This document shows, piece by piece, positions 38,818 to 48,849 of a DNA stretch of 64,000 nucleotides (position 1 is the stretch's first letter; each line of letters opens with the position of its first letter). Both the position numbers and the translations under genes were made by a program. Under the pieces are notes generated by a model, which had not been told where the DNA came from, ran no database searches, and saw only the letters and a list, made by a program, of their open reading frames with translations. This DNA is from Pseudomonas sp. MF4836 (GTDB lineage: Bacteria > Pseudomonadota > Gammaproteobacteria > Pseudomonadales > Pseudomonadaceae), in the NCBI RefSeq assembly GCF_002018875.1, contig NZ_MVOL01000019.1, positions 1 to 64,000 on the forward strand, written 5' to 3'.

Positions 38818-40169
38818 CCCTGACATCCTTCGGCCCTGCCAACCGCATCCAGCGCAGCGCAGAAACCCACCCCCTGACCTGGCGTCTGCGTGACGACGGC
38901 GAGCCGGTCTGGCTCGACGAATACCAGGCCAAGAACGGTTATGCCGCGGCGCGCAAAGCATTTGCCGACATGTCCCAGGACGATATCGTCCAGACCGTGA
39001 AAGACGCAGGCCTCAAGGGCCGCGGCGGTGCAGGCTTCCCCACGGGCGTGAAGTGGGGGCTGATGCCCAAGGACGAATCCATCAACATCCGCTACCTGCT
39101 GTGCAACGCGGATGAAATGGAACCCAACACCTGGAAAGACCGCATGCTGATGGAGCAACAGCCCCATCTGCTGATCGAAGGCATGCTGATCAGTGCCCGC
39201 GCACTGAAAACCTACCGTGGCTACATCTTCCTGCGTGGCGAATACACCACCGCCGCCAAGCACCTCAACCGTGCCGTGGAAGAAGCCAAGGCCGCAGGCC
39301 TGCTGGGCAAGAACATCCTGGGCAGCGGCTTCGATTTCGAGCTGTTCGTCCACACCGGTGCCGGGCGTTACATCTGCGGTGAAGAAACCGCACTGATCAA
39401 CTCCCTCGAAGGCCGCCGCGCCAACCCGCGCTCCAAGCCGCCCTTCCCTGCCGCCGTAGGCGTGTGGGGCAAGCCGACGTGCGTGAACAACGTCGAGACC
39501 CTGTGCAACGTGCCGGCGATCATCGGCGACGGCGTGGACTGGTACAAATCCCTGGCCCGCGAAGGCAGTGAAGACCACGGCACCAAGCTGATGGGCTTCT
39601 CCGGCAAAGTGAAGAACCCCGGCCTGTGGGAGCTGCCATTCGGCGTGACCGCGCGCGAGTTGTTCGAAGACTACGCCGGCGGCATGCGCGACGGCTTCAA
39701 GCTCAAGTGCTGGCAGCCAGGCGGCGCCGGTACCGGCTTCCTGCTGCCTGAACACCTGGACGCACAAATGTACGCCGGCGGCATCGCCAAAGTCGGCACC
39801 CGTATGGGTACCGGCCTGGCCATGGCGGTGGACGACAGCGTCAACATGGTGTCCCTGCTGCGCAACATGGAGCAGTTCTTCGCCCGCGAATCCTGTGGCT
39901 TCTGCACCCCTTGCCGCGATGGCCTGCCATGGAGCGTCAAGCTGCTGATGGCCCTCGAGAAAGGTGAAGGGCAAGCCGGCGATATCGAGACCCTACTGGG
40001 TCTGGTCGGCTTCCTCGGCCCAGGCAAGACCTTCTGTGCTCACGCACCGGGTGCCGTGGAGCCGTTGGGCAGTGCCATCAAATACTTCCGTCCAGAGTTC
40101 GAAGCCGGCATCGCGCCTAGCAGCGCCGCCGTCCCGCCTCTGGCCCGACCGATCGTAGTCGGCGCGTAA
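38814..40169 (+). CDS. nuoF: NADH-quinone oxidoreductase subunit F
   Basis: A 451-residue NADH-dehydrogenase subunit with NADH site, FMN and [4Fe-4S] cluster N3. GRGGAGFPTGVKW is the NADH/FMN motif, GAGRYICGEETALINSLEG follows, and ESCGFCTPCRDG supplies three cluster ligands, the fourth being in GKTFCAHAPG. Translationally coupled to nuoE. Confidence 0.97.
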   Translation: MTLTSFGPANRIQRSAETHPLTWRLRDDGEPVWLDEYQAKNGYAAARKAFADMSQDDIVQTVKDAGLKGRGGAGFPTGVKWGLMPKDESINIRYLLCNADEMEPNTWKDRMLMEQQPHLLIEGMLISARALKTYRGYIFLRGEYTTAAKHLNRAVEEAKAAGLLGKNILGSGFDFELFVHTGAGRYICGEETALINSLEGRRANPRSKPPFPAAVGVWGKPTCVNNVETLCNVPAIIGDGVDWYKSLAREGSEDHGTKLMGFSGKVKNPGLWELPFGVTARELFEDYAGGMRDGFKLKCWQPGGAGTGFLLPEHLDAQMYAGGIAKVGTRMGTGLAMAVDDSVNMVSLLRNMEQFFARESCGFCTPCRDGLPWSVKLLMALEKGEGQAGDIETLLGLVGFLGPGKTFCAHAPGAVEPLGSAIKYFRPEFEAGIAPSSAAVPPLARPIVVGA

Positions 40170-40177
40170 CGCTTAAA

Positions 40178-40205
40178 AAGGCGAAGGGTCCGTACTCTTC
40201 GCCTT
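40178..40205 (+). terminator. Hairpin between nuoF and nuoG
   Basis: A 9-bp perfect stem AAGGCGAAG/CTTCGCCTT with a 10-nt loop lies 8 bp after the nuoF stop, in the only large (135 bp) gap of the operon. There is no T-tract, so partial termination or mRNA processing is more likely than full termination. Confidence 0.5.
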
Positions 40206-40304
40206 CTCATGTGCTGACGCCTTGAAGGCTGTGTTGATGCACATGAATAACAAGATTCCATTAGCCACGCCCGCTGACAACGGGCCAACGAAGAACTTTG
40301 AACC

Positions 40305-43019
40305 ATGGCCACTATCCACGTAGACGGCAAAGCGCTCGAAGTCGATGGGGCGGACAACCTGTTACAGGCGTGTCTGTCACTAGGCCTCGACATCCCTTAT
40401 TTCTGCTGGCACCCCGCTCTTGGTAGCGTCGGTGCCTGTCGCCAGTGTGCGGTCAAGCAGTACACCGACGAGAACGACACCCGTGGTCGTATCGTCATGT
40501 CCTGCATGACGCCAGCCACCGACAACACCTGGATCTCCATCGAAGATGAAGAATCCAAGGCGTTCCGCGCCAGCGTTGTCGAATGGCTGATGACCAACCA
40601 CCCGCACGACTGCCCTGTGTGCGAAGAGGGCGGTCACTGCCACCTGCAAGACATGACCGTAATGACGGGCCACAACGAACGTCGTTACCGCTTCACCAAG
40701 CGCACCCACCAGAACCAGCAACTGGGCCCGTTCATTTCCCACGAAATGAACCGCTGCATCGCCTGCTACCGCTGCGTGCGCTTCTACAAAGACTACGCCG
40801 GCGGCACCGACCTGGGCGTATTCGGCGCCCACGACAACGTGTACTTCGGTCGCGTTGAAGACGGCGTGCTGGAAAGCGAGTTCTCCGGCAACCTCACCGA
40901 GGTCTGCCCGACCGGTGTGTTCACCGACAAGACTCACTCCGAGCGCTACAACCGCAAGTGGGACATGCAGTTCTCGCCGAGCATCTGCCATGGCTGCTCC
41001 AGCGGTTGCAACATCTCCCCGGGCGAGCGTTACGGCGAACTGCGGCGCATCGAGAACCGTTTCAACGGTTCGGTGAACCAGTACTTCCTCTGCGACCGTG
41101 GCCGTTTCGGCTATGGCTACGTCAACCGCGAAGACCGCCCACGCCAGCCATTGCTGGCCGGTGGCGCCAAGCTGACCCTCGACGAAGCCCTGGATAAAGC
41201 CGCCGACCTGCTGCGCGGCCGCAACATCGTCGGTATCGGTTCGCCACGCGCCAGCCTCGAAAGCAACTACGCGCTGCGTGAACTGGTAGGCGCCGAGCAC
41301 TTCTACTCCGGTATCGAAGCTTCCGAGCTGGAGCGCATCCGCCTGGTCCTGCAAGTGCTGAACGACAGCCCGCTGCCAGTGCCGAACATGCGCGACATCG
41401 AAGACCATGACGCGATCTTCGTCCTCGGCGAAGACCTGACCCAGACCGCTGCCCGCATGGCCCTGGCCCTGCGCCAGTCGGTCAAGGGCAAGGCCGAAGA
41501 CATGGCCGACGCCATGCGCGTCCAGCCTTGGCTCGACGCCGCGGTGAAAAACATCGGCCAGCACGCGCTGAACCCGCTGTTTATCGCCAGCCTGGCTGAA
41601 ACCAAGCTCGACGATATCGCCGAAGAGTGCGTGCACGCTGCACCGGACGACCTGGCCCGCATCGGTTTCGCCGTGGCCCACGCCCTGGACGCCAGCGCCC
41701 CTGCCGTCGACGGCCTGGACAGCGAAGCCCTGGAACTGGCCAAGCGCATTGCCGACGCCCTGCTCGCGGCCAAGCGCCCGTTGATCATCGCCGGCACCTC
41801 CCTGGGTTCCAAGGCACTGATCGAAGCCGCCGCCAACATCGCCAAGGCCCTGAAGCTGCGCGAGAAAAACGGCTCCATCAGCCTGATCGTGCCGGAAGCC
41901 AACAGCCTCGGCCTGGCCATGCTCGGCGGCGAGTCGGTGGACGCCGCCCTGCAAGCGGTGATCGACGGCAATGCCGACGCCATCGTGGTCCTGGAAAACG
42001 ACCTGTACACCCGCACCGATTCGGCCAAGGTCGATGCCGCCCTGAATGCCGCGAAAGTGGTGATCGTCGCCGATCACCAGAAGACCGCCACCAGCGACCG
42101 CGCGCACCTGGTCCTGCCAGCGGCCAGCTTCGCCGAAGGCGACGGCACCCTGATCAGCCAGGAAGGCCGCGCCCAGCGTTTCTTCCAGGTGTTCGATCCG
42201 AAGTACATGGACGCCAGCATCCTGGTTCACGAAGGCTGGCGCTGGCTGCATGCCCTGCGCGCCACCCTGCTGAACCAGCCGATTGACTGGACCCAGCTCG
42301 ACCACGTGACGGCTGCCGTCGCTTCCAGCGCACCGCAACTGGCCCGTATCGTCGACGCCGCGCCGTCCGCCGCGTTCCGCATCAAGGGCATGAAACTGGC
42401 CCGCGAACCGCTGCGCTACTCCGGTCGTACCGCCATGCGCGCCGATATCAGCGTGCACGAGCCACGTACTCCGCAAGACCCGGACACCGCGTTCGCCTTC
42501 TCCATGGAAGGTTACTCGGGTTCGGCTGAGCCTCGTCAGCAGGTGCCTTTCGCCTGGTCGCCGGGCTGGAACTCGCCACAGGCCTGGAACAAATTCCAGG
42601 ACGAAGTCGGTGGTCACATTCGCGCGGGCGACCCGGGCACCCGCCTGATCGAAACCCAGGGCGACAAGCTGAACTGGTTCGCCAGCGCGCCACGGGCCTT
42701 TTCGCCGGCCCAGGGCACCTGGCAAGTGGTGCCGTTCTATCACCTGTTCGGCAGCGAAGAGAACTCTTCGAAAGCCGCCCCGGTGCAGGAGCGCATTCCC
42801 GCTGCCTACGTGGCCCTGGCCAAGTCCGAAGCGGACCGCCTGGGTGTCAACGACGGCGCCCTGCTCAGCCTGAACGTGGCGGGCCAGACCCTGCGCCTGC
42901 CGCTGCGCATCAACGAAGAACTGGGCGCTGGCCTGGTTGCCCTGCCGGCAGGTCTGGCGGGTATTCCACCGGCGATTTTCGGCAAAACCGTTGATGGTCT
43001 GCAGGAGGCAGCGCAATGA
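40305..43019 (+). CDS. nuoG: NADH-quinone oxidoreductase subunit G
   Basis: A 904-residue subunit with several Fe-S clusters. The N-terminal 2Fe-2S domain uses CWHPALGSVGACRQCAVKQ, then the His-Cys motif HPHDCPVCEEGGHCHLQD, then 4Fe-4S ligands in NRCIACYRCVRF and CHGCSSGC. The long C-terminal part is the molybdopterin-oxidoreductase-like domain without known cofactor. Length fits E. coli (908). It overlaps nuoH by ATGA. Confidence 0.97.
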   Translation: MATIHVDGKALEVDGADNLLQACLSLGLDIPYFCWHPALGSVGACRQCAVKQYTDENDTRGRIVMSCMTPATDNTWISIEDEESKAFRASVVEWLMTNHPHDCPVCEEGGHCHLQDMTVMTGHNERRYRFTKRTHQNQQLGPFISHEMNRCIACYRCVRFYKDYAGGTDLGVFGAHDNVYFGRVEDGVLESEFSGNLTEVCPTGVFTDKTHSERYNRKWDMQFSPSICHGCSSGCNISPGERYGELRRIENRFNGSVNQYFLCDRGRFGYGYVNREDRPRQPLLAGGAKLTLDEALDKAADLLRGRNIVGIGSPRASLESNYALRELVGAEHFYSGIEASELERIRLVLQVLNDSPLPVPNMRDIEDHDAIFVLGEDLTQTAARMALALRQSVKGKAEDMADAMRVQPWLDAAVKNIGQHALNPLFIASLAETKLDDIAEECVHAAPDDLARIGFAVAHALDASAPAVDGLDSEALELAKRIADALLAAKRPLIIAGTSLGSKALIEAAANIAKALKLREKNGSISLIVPEANSLGLAMLGGESVDAALQAVIDGNADAIVVLENDLYTRTDSAKVDAALNAAKVVIVADHQKTATSDRAHLVLPAASFAEGDGTLISQEGRAQRFFQVFDPKYMDASILVHEGWRWLHALRATLLNQPIDWTQLDHVTAAVASSAPQLARIVDAAPSAAFRIKGMKLAREPLRYSGRTAMRADISVHEPRTPQDPDTAFAFSMEGYSGSAEPRQQVPFAWSPGWNSPQAWNKFQDEVGGHIRAGDPGTRLIETQGDKLNWFASAPRAFSPAQGTWQVVPFYHLFGSEENSSKAAPVQERIPAAYVALAKSEADRLGVNDGALLSLNVAGQTLRLPLRINEELGAGLVALPAGLAGIPPAIFGKTVDGLQEAAQ

Positions 43020-44023
43020 CCTGGTTCACCCCTGAAGTGATCGACACCATCATCGCGGTGGTCAAGGCCATCGTGGTGCTGTTGGCCGTGGTGGTTGCCG
43101 GCGCCCTGCTCAGCTTCGTCGAACGTCGCCTGCTGGGCTGGTGGCAGGACCGTTACGGTCCGAACCGCGTCGGCCCATTCGGCATGTTTCAGATCGCTGC
43201 CGACATGCTGAAAATGTTCTTCAAGGAAGACTGGACTCCGCCGTTTGCCGACAAGGTGATTTTCACCCTGGCACCGGTTGTGGCCATGAGTGCCTTGCTG
43301 ATCGCCTTCGCGATCATCCCGATCACCCCGACCTGGGGCGTCGCGGACCTGAACATCGGCCTGCTGTTCTTCTTCGCCATGGCCGGTCTTTCGGTCTACG
43401 CGGTGCTATTCGCCGGCTGGTCGAGCAACAACAAGTTCGCCCTGCTGGGTTCCCTGCGGGCTTCGGCCCAGACCGTGTCCTATGAAGTGTTCATGGGCCT
43501 GGCGCTGATGGGCATCGTGGTCCAGGTCGGCTCGTTCAACATGCGAGACATCGTCGAGTACCAGGCGCAGAACCTGTGGTTCATCATTCCGCAGTTCTTC
43601 GGCTTCTGTACCTTCTTCATCGCTGGCGTGGCCGTGACTCACCGTCACCCCTTCGACCAGCCGGAAGCGGAGCAGGAACTGGCCGACGGTTACCACATTG
43701 AATACGCCGGCATGAAATGGGGCATGTTCTTCGTTGGCGAGTACATCGGCATCATCCTGATCTCGGCACTGCTGGTGACCCTGTTCTTCGGTGGCTGGCA
43801 CGGTCCGTTCGGTATCCTGCCGCAACTGGCCTTCGTCTGGTTCGCCTTGAAGACCGCGTTCTTCATCATGCTGTTCATCCTGCTGCGCGCCTCTATCCCG
43901 CGTCCGCGTTATGACCAGGTGATGGACTTCAGCTGGAAATTCTGCCTGCCGCTGACCCTGATCAATTTGCTGGTGACCGCTGCGGTTGTGTTGTTGAACA
44001 CGCCAGCGGGCGCGGTTCAGTGA
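43016..44023 (+). CDS. nuoH: NADH-quinone oxidoreductase subunit H
   Basis: A 335-residue membrane subunit with eight helices that completes the quinone site and links to the proton channels. Conserved segments are VERRLLGWWQDRYGPNRVGP, LLGSLRASAQTVSYEV and HRHPFDQPEAEQELADGYH in the acidic loop. Coupled to nuoG and followed by nuoI 11 bp later. Confidence 0.97.
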   Translation: MTWFTPEVIDTIIAVVKAIVVLLAVVVAGALLSFVERRLLGWWQDRYGPNRVGPFGMFQIAADMLKMFFKEDWTPPFADKVIFTLAPVVAMSALLIAFAIIPITPTWGVADLNIGLLFFFAMAGLSVYAVLFAGWSSNNKFALLGSLRASAQTVSYEVFMGLALMGIVVQVGSFNMRDIVEYQAQNLWFIIPQFFGFCTFFIAGVAVTHRHPFDQPEAEQELADGYHIEYAGMKWGMFFVGEYIGIILISALLVTLFFGGWHGPFGILPQLAFVWFALKTAFFIMLFILLRASIPRPRYDQVMDFSWKFCLPLTLINLLVTAAVVLLNTPAGAVQ

Positions 44024-44034
44024 GGATTTGACCC

Positions 44035-44583
44035 ATGTTCAAATATATTGGCGACATCGTTAAGGGTACTGGTACCCAGTTGCGCAGCCTGGTGATGGTT
44101 TTCGGCCATGGCTTCCGCAAACGCGACACCCTGCAGTACCCGGAAGAAGCCGTGTACCTGCCACCGCGCTACCGCGGCCGCATCGTCCTGACCCGTGATC
44201 CCGACGGCGAAGAGCGCTGCGTAGCCTGCAACCTGTGCGCCGTGGCGTGCCCGGTGGGTTGCATCTCGCTGCAGAAAGCTGAAACCGAAGACGGTCGCTG
44301 GTACCCGGACTTCTTCCGCATCAACTTCTCGCGCTGCATTTTCTGCGGCCTCTGCGAGGAAGCCTGCCCGACCACCGCGATCCAGCTCACGCCGGATTTC
44401 GAAATGGCCGAGTTCAAACGTCAGGACCTGGTTTACGAGAAAGAAGATCTGCTGATCTCCGGCCCCGGAAAAAACCCTGATTACAACTTCTATCGTGTTG
44501 CAGGTATGGCCATTGCCGGTAAGCCAAAAGGCTCCGCGCAAAACGAAGCCGAGCCGATCAACGTGAAGAGCTTGCTGCCTTAA
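44035..44583 (+). CDS. nuoI: NADH-quinone oxidoreductase subunit I
   Basis: A 182-residue ferredoxin-like subunit with clusters N6a and N6b. The two motifs are CVACNLCAVACPVGC (from Cys62) and CIFCGLCEEACP. Conserved PPRYRGRIVLTRDPDGEERC precedes them. Starts 11 bp after nuoH. Confidence 0.97.
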   Translation: MFKYIGDIVKGTGTQLRSLVMVFGHGFRKRDTLQYPEEAVYLPPRYRGRIVLTRDPDGEERCVACNLCAVACPVGCISLQKAETEDGRWYPDFFRINFSRCIFCGLCEEACPTTAIQLTPDFEMAEFKRQDLVYEKEDLLISGPGKNPDYNFYRVAGMAIAGKPKGSAQNEAEPINVKSLLP

Positions 44584-44592
44584 GGAAGAAAG

Positions 44593-45093
44593 ATGGAATT
44601 CGCTTTCTATTTCGCGTCAGGTGTTGCCGTTGTGTCCACATTGCGTGTGATCACCAACACTAACCCTGTGCACGCCCTGCTCTACCTGATCATTTCGCTG
44701 ATCGCCGTGGCCATGACGTTCTTCAGTCTCGGTGCGCCGTTTGCCGGCGTACTGGAAGTGATCGCCTATGCCGGCGCCATCATGGTGCTGTTCGTGTTCG
44801 TGGTGATGATGTTGAACCTGGGCCCGGCCTCGGTTCAGCAAGAGCGCATCTGGCTCAAGCCCGGCATCTGGATCGGACCGGTGATTCTCAGCGCCCTGCT
44901 GCTGGCTGAACTGCTGTATGTGCTGTTCAGCCATCAGAGCGGCGCCAGCATCGGTCACACCGCCGTGGACGCCAAGGCCGTAGGCATCAGCCTGTTCGGT
45001 CCTTACCTGCTGGTGGTCGAACTCGCCTCGATGCTGCTGCTTGCTGCAGCGGTCACGGCATTCCACCTGGGCCGCAACGAGGCGAAGGAGTAA
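44593..45093 (+). CDS. nuoJ: NADH-quinone oxidoreductase subunit J
   Basis: A 166-residue membrane subunit with five helices. The pi-bulge helix region LEVIAYAGAIMVLFVFVVMM is the best-conserved part. AAGGAAG precedes the ATG. It is three bases before nuoK. Confidence 0.95.
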   Translation: MEFAFYFASGVAVVSTLRVITNTNPVHALLYLIISLIAVAMTFFSLGAPFAGVLEVIAYAGAIMVLFVFVVMMLNLGPASVQQERIWLKPGIWIGPVILSALLLAELLYVLFSHQSGASIGHTAVDAKAVGISLFGPYLLVVELASMLLLAAAVTAFHLGRNEAKE

Positions 45094-45096
45094 CTC

Positions 45097-45420
45097 ATGC
45101 CTACTATCTCTATGGGTTCTATCCCGCTGGAACATGGCCTGGCAGTCGCCGGGATCCTGTTCTGCCTGGGCCTGGTCGGCCTGATGGTGCGCCGTAACAT
45201 TCTCTTCGTGTTGATGAGCCTGGAAATCATGATGAACGCCGCTGCCCTGGCGTTCATCGTGGCCGGTGCCCGTTGGGCGCAGCCGGATGGACAGATCATG
45301 TTCATCCTGGTGATCAGCCTTGCAGCCGCCGAGGCCAGTATTGGCCTGGCAATCCTGCTGCAGCTGTACCGCCGCTTCCATACGCTCGATATCGACGCTG
45401 CCAGTGAGATGCGCGGATGA
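45097..45420 (+). CDS. nuoK: NADH-quinone oxidoreductase subunit K
   Basis: A 107-residue antiporter-like subunit with three helices and the conserved Glu residues in LMSLEIMMNAAAL and AAAEASIGLAI. Most NuoK proteins have about 100-102 residues, which would fit the ATG at 45112. The AAGGAG lies six bases before 45097, so that start is chosen. Overlaps nuoL by ATGA. Confidence 0.94.
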   Translation: MPTISMGSIPLEHGLAVAGILFCLGLVGLMVRRNILFVLMSLEIMMNAAALAFIVAGARWAQPDGQIMFILVISLAAAEASIGLAILLQLYRRFHTLDIDAASEMRG

Positions 45421-47270
45421 ACCTTATCTTTCTGACTTTCGTATTCCCCCTGATCGGTTTCCTGCTGCTGTCGTTCTCCCGTGGACGCTTCTCGGAAAAC
45501 CTCGCCGCCCTGATCGGCGTCGGCTCCATTGGCCTCTCGGCCATCGTGGCGGCCTATGTGATCTGGCAATTCAACGTCGCTCCGCCCGAGGCTGGCCACT
45601 ACACCCTGGTGCTGTGGCAGTGGATGGCGGTGGAAAACTTCACCCCTAACTTCGCCCTGTACATCGACGGCCTGTCGATCACCATGCTGGGCGTTGTGGT
45701 CGGTGTTGGCTTTCTGATCCACCTGTTCGCGTCCTGGTACATGCGCGGCGAAGCCGGTTACTCGCGCTTCTTCGCCTACACCAACCTGTTTATCGCCAGC
45801 ATGCTGTTCCTGGTCCTGGGCGATAACCTGTTGTTCCTGTACTTCGGCTGGGAAGGCGTGGGCCTGTGCTCCTACCTGTTGATCGGTTTCTACTACAGCA
45901 ACCGCAACAACGGTAACGCGGCACTCAAGGCCTTTATCGTCACCCGTATCGGCGACGTGTTCATGGCCATCGGCCTGTTCATCCTGTTCCAACAGGTGGG
46001 CACGCTGAACATCCAGGAACTGCTGGTGCTGGCACCGCAGAAATTCCAGGCCGGCGACTTCTGGATCACCCTGGCGACCCTGATGCTGCTGGGCGGCGCT
46101 GTCGGTAAATCCGCGCAGCTGCCATTGCAGACCTGGCTGGCGGACGCGATGGCCGGCCCGACCCCGGTATCGGCACTGATCCACGCCGCGACCATGGTCA
46201 CCGCAGGTGTCTACCTGATCGCCCGTACCCACGGCCTGTTCACCCTGGCGCCGGAGATCCTGCACCTGGTGGGCCTGGTCGGCGGCGTGACCCTGGTCCT
46301 GGCCGGCTTTGCCGCGCTGGTACAGACGGACATCAAGCGGATCCTCGCCTACTCGACCATGAGCCAGATCGGCTACATGTTCCTGGCCCTGGGCGTCGGC
46401 GCCTGGGACGGCGCGATCTTCCACTTGATGACCCACGCCTTCTTCAAGGCCCTGCTGTTCCTTGCTTCCGGTGCGGTGATCGTTGCCTGCCACCACGAGC
46501 AGAACATCTTCAAGATGGGCGGCCTGTGGAAGAAACTGCCGTTGGCCTACGCCAGCTTCATCGTCGGCGGCGCGGCCCTGGCGGCCCTGCCTCTGGTGAC
46601 CGCGGGCTTCTACTCCAAGGACGAGATCCTCTGGGAAGCCTTCGCCAGCGGCAACCATGGCCTGCTGTACGCCGGTCTGGTCGGTGCGTTCATGACTTCG
46701 CTGTATACCTTCCGCCTGATCTTCATCGCGTTCCACGGTGAAGCGAAGACCGAAGCCCACGCCGGTCACGGCATCGCTCACTGGCTGCCACTGTCGGTGC
46801 TGATCGTATTGTCCACCGCCATTGGCGCGATGATCGTTCCGCCGCTGCACGGCGTGCTGCCACAGAGCGTTGGCCATGCCGGCGGCGAAGCCAAGCACAG
46901 CCTGGAAATCGCTTCGGGCGCCATCGCCCTGGCCGGTATCCTGCTGGCAGCCCTGTTGTTCCTTGGCAAGCGTCGCTTTGTGACCGCCATCGCCAACAGC
47001 GGCATCGGGCGTCTGCTCTCGGCCTGGTGGTTCGCCGCCTGGGGCTTCGACTGGATCTACGACAAACTGTTCGTCAAGCCGTATCTGGCCATCAGCCACG
47101 TACTGCGCAAAGACCCGCTCGACCAGACCATCGGTTTGATCCCGCGTATGGCCAAAGGCGGACACAACGCCCTGAGCCGTACCGAAACCGGTCAACTGCG
47201 TTGGTATGCCGCCTCGATGGCTGCTGGTGCCGTGCTGGTTATCGGCGCCATCGTGCTGGTAGCGGTCTGA
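45417..47270 (+). CDS. nuoL: NADH-quinone oxidoreductase subunit L
   Basis: A 617-residue Mrp-type antiporter-like subunit, the distal proton channel. GWEGVGLCSYLLIGFYY has the key Glu; LPLQTWLADAMAGPTPVSAL and ATMVTAGVYLIAR the channel Lys region. The long lateral helix is at the C-terminus. Length equals E. coli (613). 39 bp before nuoM. Confidence 0.97.
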   Translation: MNLIFLTFVFPLIGFLLLSFSRGRFSENLAALIGVGSIGLSAIVAAYVIWQFNVAPPEAGHYTLVLWQWMAVENFTPNFALYIDGLSITMLGVVVGVGFLIHLFASWYMRGEAGYSRFFAYTNLFIASMLFLVLGDNLLFLYFGWEGVGLCSYLLIGFYYSNRNNGNAALKAFIVTRIGDVFMAIGLFILFQQVGTLNIQELLVLAPQKFQAGDFWITLATLMLLGGAVGKSAQLPLQTWLADAMAGPTPVSALIHAATMVTAGVYLIARTHGLFTLAPEILHLVGLVGGVTLVLAGFAALVQTDIKRILAYSTMSQIGYMFLALGVGAWDGAIFHLMTHAFFKALLFLASGAVIVACHHEQNIFKMGGLWKKLPLAYASFIVGGAALAALPLVTAGFYSKDEILWEAFASGNHGLLYAGLVGAFMTSLYTFRLIFIAFHGEAKTEAHAGHGIAHWLPLSVLIVLSTAIGAMIVPPLHGVLPQSVGHAGGEAKHSLEIASGAIALAGILLAALLFLGKRRFVTAIANSGIGRLLSAWWFAAWGFDWIYDKLFVKPYLAISHVLRKDPLDQTIGLIPRMAKGGHNALSRTETGQLRWYAASMAAGAVLVIGAIVLVAV

Positions 47271-47309
47271 CATGAACCTTGCGAACTTGCGAAAGGAATT
47301 GAGCCCGTC

Positions 47310-48842
47310 ATGATTCTGCCTTGGCTAATCCTGATCCCCTTCATCGGCGGCCTGCTGTGCTGGATGGGTGAGCGCTTCGGCGCCACCCTCCCCCGCTGGA
47401 TTGCGCTGTTGACCATGACCCTGGAACTCGCTCTCGGCCTCTGGCTGTGGGCCCATGGTGACTATTCATTTGCACCGGCGCCGGGCGCCGATCCGACCTG
47501 GGCGCTTGAGTTCAAGCACATCTGGATCCAGCGCTTCGGCATCAGCGTGCACCTGGCGCTGGACGGCCTGTCGCTGCTGATGATCCTGCTGACCGGCCTG
47601 CTGGGTATCCTCTCGGTACTCTGCTCCTGGAAAGAGATTCAGCGTCACGTGGGTTTCTTCCACCTGAACCTGATGTGGATCCTGGGCGGCGTGGTCGGCG
47701 TGTTCCTCGCCCTCGACCTGTTCATGTTCTTCTTCTTCTGGGAAATGATGCTGGTGCCGATGTACTTCCTCATCGCGCTCTGGGGTCACAGTTCTTCGGA
47801 CGGCAAAAAGACCCGTATTTATGCGGCGACCAAGTTCTTCATCTTCACCCAGGCCTCCGGCCTGATCATGTTGGTGGCGATCCTCGGTCTGGTCCTGGTC
47901 AACTTCAACAACACCGGCGTGATTACCTTCAACTACGCCGACCTGTTGAAAACCAAGATGTCGTTGACCACCGAGTACATCCTGATGCTCGGTTTCTTCA
48001 TCGCTTTCGCGGTGAAGCTGCCGGTGGTGCCGTTCCACTCCTGGCTGCCTGATGCTCACGCCCAGGCGCCAACCGCCGGTTCCGTGGACCTGGCGGGCAT
48101 CCTGCTGAAGACCGCTGCCTATGGTCTGCTGCGCTTTGCCCTGCCGCTGTTCCCGAACGCCTCGGCCGAGTTCGCTCCCATCGCCATGACCCTGGGTCTG
48201 ATCGGGATTTTCTACGGTGCATTCCTGGCCTTCGCCCAGACCGACATCAAGCGTTTGATCGCCTTCTCCAGCGTTTCGCACATGGGCTTCGTGCTGATCG
48301 GGATCTACTCCGGCAGCCAGCTCGCCCTGCAAGGCGCAGTGATCCAGATGCTGGCCCACGGTGTTTCGGCAGCCGCGCTGTTTATCCTCAGCGGCCAGTT
48401 GTACGAGCGCACTCACACCCGCGACATGCGTGAAATGGGTGGCCTGTGGTCGAAGATCGCCTACCTGCCGGCCGTCAGCCTGTTCTTTGCCGCCGCTTCC
48501 CTGGGCTTGCCGGGCACTGGCAACTTCGTCGGCGAGTTCCTGATCCTGATCGGCACCTTTGTCGCCGCGCCATGGATCACGGCGATTGCCACCTCGGGCC
48601 TGGTGTTCGGTTCGGTCTACTCGCTGATCATGATCCACCGCGCCTACTTCGGCCCGTCCAAGTCGGACGCGGTCCTGCATGGCATGGATGCTCGCGAACT
48701 GATCATGGTGCTCGGCCTTGCGGTGTTGCTGATCTACATCGGCGTCTACCCGCAACCGTTCCTCGATACCTCTGCCGCCACGATGCATGGCGTGCAGCAA
48801 TGGCTCGGTACCGCCTTCACTCAACTCGCTTCGGCACGGTAA
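47310..48842 (+). CDS. nuoM: NADH-quinone oxidoreductase subunit M
   Basis: A 510-residue antiporter-like proton-channel subunit. FFWEMMLVPMYFLIALWG contains the conserved Glu, and LPVVPFHSWLPDAHAQAPT and QTDIKRLIAFSSVSHMGFV are family hallmarks. AAAGGAA precedes the ATG at 47310. Confidence 0.97.
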   Translation: MILPWLILIPFIGGLLCWMGERFGATLPRWIALLTMTLELALGLWLWAHGDYSFAPAPGADPTWALEFKHIWIQRFGISVHLALDGLSLLMILLTGLLGILSVLCSWKEIQRHVGFFHLNLMWILGGVVGVFLALDLFMFFFFWEMMLVPMYFLIALWGHSSSDGKKTRIYAATKFFIFTQASGLIMLVAILGLVLVNFNNTGVITFNYADLLKTKMSLTTEYILMLGFFIAFAVKLPVVPFHSWLPDAHAQAPTAGSVDLAGILLKTAAYGLLRFALPLFPNASAEFAPIAMTLGLIGIFYGAFLAFAQTDIKRLIAFSSVSHMGFVLIGIYSGSQLALQGAVIQMLAHGVSAAALFILSGQLYERTHTRDMREMGGLWSKIAYLPAVSLFFAAASLGLPGTGNFVGEFLILIGTFVAAPWITAIATSGLVFGSVYSLIMIHRAYFGPSKSDAVLHGMDARELIMVLGLAVLLIYIGVYPQPFLDTSAATMHGVQQWLGTAFTQLASAR

Positions 48843-48849
48843 GAGCGCT

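Noticed and set aside
45003..47273. 756-codon open frame opposite nuoJ-nuoL
   Set aside because: Composition is dominated by Gln, His, Gly and Asp as expected for the complement of membrane-protein codons; nuoJ-L are certain.
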